Shown here piece after piece: positions 61,541 to 64,000 of a DNA stretch of 64,000 nt. Position numbers and translations under genes: made by a program. Every line of letters begins with the position of its first letter. The stretch's first letter is position 1. A model generated the notes under the pieces. The model did no database searches. It was not told the DNA's origin and saw nothing but the letters and a program-made list of their open reading frames with translations. The stretch comes from Agrococcus sp. ARC_14 (GTDB taxonomy: Bacteria; Actinomycetota; Actinomycetes; Actinomycetales; Microbacteriaceae): contig NZ_JAKUDO010000001.1 of the NCBI RefSeq assembly GCF_022436485.1, positions 372,001 through 436,000 on the forward strand, in the 5' to 3' direction.

Positions 61541-61563
61541 ACTGTACTAGCACAGTGTGCTAG
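61541..61563. promoter_or_regulatory. TetR promoter (-10) and operator 1
   Basis: CTAGCACA-G-TGTGCTAG (61547-61563) is a perfect 8-bp inverted repeat. It directly abuts the minus-strand -10 TACAGT (61546-61541) of the TetR gene, so binding would block its transcription. Confidence 0.75.
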
Positions 61564-61578
61564 ATTCAGCACGCATCA

Positions 61579-61595
61579 CTAGCACACCGTGCTAG
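61579..61595. promoter_or_regulatory. TetR operator 2
   Basis: CTAGCACACCGTGCTAG is a copy of operator 1 with one mismatch between arms; the centres are 32 bp apart (three helical turns). It ends six bases before ATG 61602. Confidence 0.75.
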
Positions 61596-61601
61596 TAGTG
61601 C

Positions 61602-62282
61602 ATGTCGAACACAGGACGGGGCAAGCGGATGAGCGACACGTGGCGTGAGCGTCGTGCGGCACGGCGGGTCAAGGCCGGCGACGGCCGACCGCTCAAGCGC
61701 TTCCGCTGGTGGCAGCAGCTCACCCGCTCGCTCTTCCACCTGCGCATCGCCGGAGCCGCCGGCCAGCCGATCGTCTACTCGATCGACGTGCGGCACGGTG
61801 GCGACAGCGACGACGGCGAGGTCAGGGCACGGCTCTACCGCGACGGCGTGCAGGAGGCGGTCTCCAAGACGCCGGCGCGCTTCCCCGTGCCCGGCGGCGT
61901 GATCGAGGTCGCGACGACCTCCTTCGGCCTCAAGCGGGCGCACTTCGTCGGTGAGGACGGCCGTGAGCACCAGCTGCGGCCCGATCCGCGCACGGCGGCG
62001 GCCTGGCGCGCTCGGCTCGACCGCACGCATCCGGGGCTCAGCCGCATGATCGGAGCGGTCTCCGTGGTGTTCCTGCTGATCGGGGTCGCTCTGCTGGGGC
62101 TGCAGCTGCTCGAGATCATCACCGGGATCCCGCCGATCGCCGAGCGCGTCGGCGTCTTCATCTCTCCCGTGCAGCTGCCGCTGTGGCTCAACGTCGCTCT
62201 CACGTTCGGCGCCGCGGTCGCCAGCACGGAACGGGCCCTGCGACTGCGCTACCACTGGCTGCTCGACGCGGCAGGCAACTGA
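61602..62282 (+). CDS. Membrane protein divergent from TetR
   Basis: I do not recognise this 226-aa protein. It has a basic N-terminus (GKRMSDTWRERRAARRVKAG), a soluble middle domain with beta-rich character (QPIVYSIDVRHGGDSDDGEV) and two C-terminal helices (about residues 145-170 and 182-205). Starts at 61602 or 61629 (MSDTWRERRAARR) are both possible. Its promoter region overlaps the twin TetR operators, so it is the likely repressed target. Confidence 0.65.
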   Translation: MSNTGRGKRMSDTWRERRAARRVKAGDGRPLKRFRWWQQLTRSLFHLRIAGAAGQPIVYSIDVRHGGDSDDGEVRARLYRDGVQEAVSKTPARFPVPGGVIEVATTSFGLKRAHFVGEDGREHQLRPDPRTAAAWRARLDRTHPGLSRMIGAVSVVFLLIGVALLGLQLLEIITGIPPIAERVGVFISPVQLPLWLNVALTFGAAVASTERALRLRYHWLLDAAGN

Positions 62283-62291
62283 CCGCTTGAC

Positions 62292-62345
62292 CCTGTGCTG
62301 AGAACACAGGTTCTACTCAGTCACACAGGCGCGAGAACCTCGCGC
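62292..62345 (+). promoter_or_regulatory. Two small hairpins between 62282 and 62370
   Basis: CCTGTG/CACAGG (62292-62297/62305-62310), followed by TTCT, is a weak terminator candidate. GCGCGAG-AAC-CTCGCGC (62329-62345) is a tight hairpin just ahead of the ribosome-binding site of the next gene and could tune its translation. Confidence 0.4.
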
Positions 62346-62369
62346 AACCATGGAGAGGAAGTACAGAGC

Positions 62370-62921
62370 GTGGACCCAATCGAGGAGCTCGTCCGAGGCT
62401 TTCAAGACCTCGTCGCTCAGGTGCCGGAGCTGGTGCAGCCGCTGGTCGTGATGCTTGCAGGGACGATCCCCTTCATCGAGGGCGAGGTGGCGGCGATGGT
62501 GGGCGTCGTCGGCGGGATGCACCCGATCCTGGCCGGGCTCGCCGCTGCGGTAGGCAACTTCGTCTGCGTCTTCGTCATCGTCCTGCTCACCTCGCGTGCA
62601 CGCACGGCCGTGATGGACCGGCGAGCAGCGCGCGTCACCGTGGGCGCCGGTCTGAGCGAACCCGAAGAGGCCCTGGCAACCGAGAAGCCCGAGTCGAAGG
62701 GTCGCGCGAAGTTCAAGCGCTGGATCGTGCGTTTCGGTGTGCCGGGGGCCAGCATCCTCGGACCGTTGGCGATCCCGACGCAGTTCACCTCGGCGATCCT
62801 CGTCGCTGGTGGCACCCCCCGAGGCTGGGTGCTGCTCTGGCAGGCCATCGCCATCGTCATCTGGACGACGGTCGCGACGGTGTCTGTCTGGGCAGCGCTG
62901 ACCTTCGTCGTCGGCGTCTGA
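62370..62921 (+). CDS. Small multidrug-export-like membrane protein (COG2426 type)
   Basis: The 183-aa protein has four or five helices and features of the small-multidrug-export family (PF06695-like): MLAGTIPFIEGEVAAMVGVV, GVPGASILGPLAIPTQFTSA, and a Trp-rich last helix. A charged cytoplasmic loop (PEEALATEKPESKGRAKFKR) separates the halves. GTG 62370 follows GAGAGGAAG. The name reflects a family label; transport of drugs is not demonstrated for this group. It ends at a strong terminator. Confidence 0.75.
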   Translation: MDPIEELVRGFQDLVAQVPELVQPLVVMLAGTIPFIEGEVAAMVGVVGGMHPILAGLAAAVGNFVCVFVIVLLTSRARTAVMDRRAARVTVGAGLSEPEEALATEKPESKGRAKFKRWIVRFGVPGASILGPLAIPTQFTSAILVAGGTPRGWVLLWQAIAIVIWTTVATVSVWAALTFVVGV

Positions 62922-62938
62922 ACGCGCCCCGCAGCAGA

Positions 62939-62974
62939 AGGCCCGGACCCGCGAGATCTCGCGGGTCCGGGCCT
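62939..62974. terminator. Perfect 36-bp palindromic bidirectional terminator
   Basis: AGGCCCGGACCCGCGAGA (62939-62956) is followed directly by its exact complement (62957-62974). It lies between the convergent genes ending at 62921 and 63009. Confidence 0.85.
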
Positions 62975-63008
62975 CTGTCCGTGCAGCCGGGGCTTCGGAG
63001 GGTAGGGC

Positions 63009-64000
<992 letters not shown>

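Overview
The window is about 72% G+C chromosomal DNA from an actinobacterium, most probably a member of the Microbacteriaceae (order Micrococcales). The evidence is the NucS mismatch endonuclease, a C50-carotenoid operon of the Corynebacterium/Microbacteriaceae type, class Ib NrdF, the YtxH-like/holin-like/DUF3618 trio, dense ATGA/GTGA start-stop overlaps, and many leaderless-type starts (TANNNT followed by 6 nt and the start codon). The genus cannot be fixed from the sequence. I see no rRNA, tRNA, insertion sequence, prophage or CRISPR array.

Layout. 1-4.7 kb: kdpFABC potassium pump operon on the minus strand, preceded by a 27-aa membrane micro-ORF and by paired 11-bp direct repeats that fit a KdpE-type operator. 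4.76-6.6 kb: an ABC-F ATPase behind an 11-codon leader ORF and a possible attenuator. 6.6-13.1 kb: a small unknown gene, a GAF/PucR-type regulator, and a four-gene operon encoding class II (degradative-type) HMG-CoA reductase, HMG-CoA lyase, a small two-helix membrane protein and a TctA-like permease; this reads as a mevalonate uptake and catabolism system. 13.2-18.7 kb: hemB-hemL, a cupin, a zinc-ribbon protein with four 21-aa repeats, nucS and an MFS permease. 18.9-31.5 kb: secreted serine hydrolase, two lipoproteins, MATE pump, M13 peptidase, CPBP protease, envelope trio, class II amidotransferase and a Pif1-like helicase.

31.5-41.7 kb is a light-stress region: ten overlapping cistrons (idi, crtE, crtB, crtI, crtYe, crtYf, crtEb, an SDR/DUF2867 protein, a pyrimidine-dimer glycosylase and a TspO-like protein) bracketed by two paralogous CrtR-like MarR regulators that share an upstream operator. 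41.1-47.2 kb holds a third MarR with an EamA exporter, then an RpiR regulator with two FAD amine/amino-acid oxidases and a GltS-type symporter (probable amino-acid utilisation). 47.3-55.1 kb is mostly housekeeping: NUDIX, RmuC, MBL hydrolase, a frameshifted LtrA-family gene, glutaminase-STAS and a DUF2975/Xre pair. 55.1-60.9 kb: an ascorbate-type PTS (IIC, IIB, IIA), a ROK repressor and a transketolase, tied together by two matching 26-bp operators. 60.9-64 kb: TetR with twin operators and a divergent membrane protein, a small-multidrug-export-like protein, and nrdF running off the right edge.

The most interesting items are the mevalonate operon with its TctA-like transporter, the branched (cloverleaf-capable) palindromic elements at 3' ends of convergent genes, the two-operator ROK regulon joining PTS and transketolase, the ABC-F leader/attenuator, the kdp micro-ORF with its operator, and the carotenoid/DNA-repair operon. 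Functions are assigned from recognised motifs and context; no database search was run.
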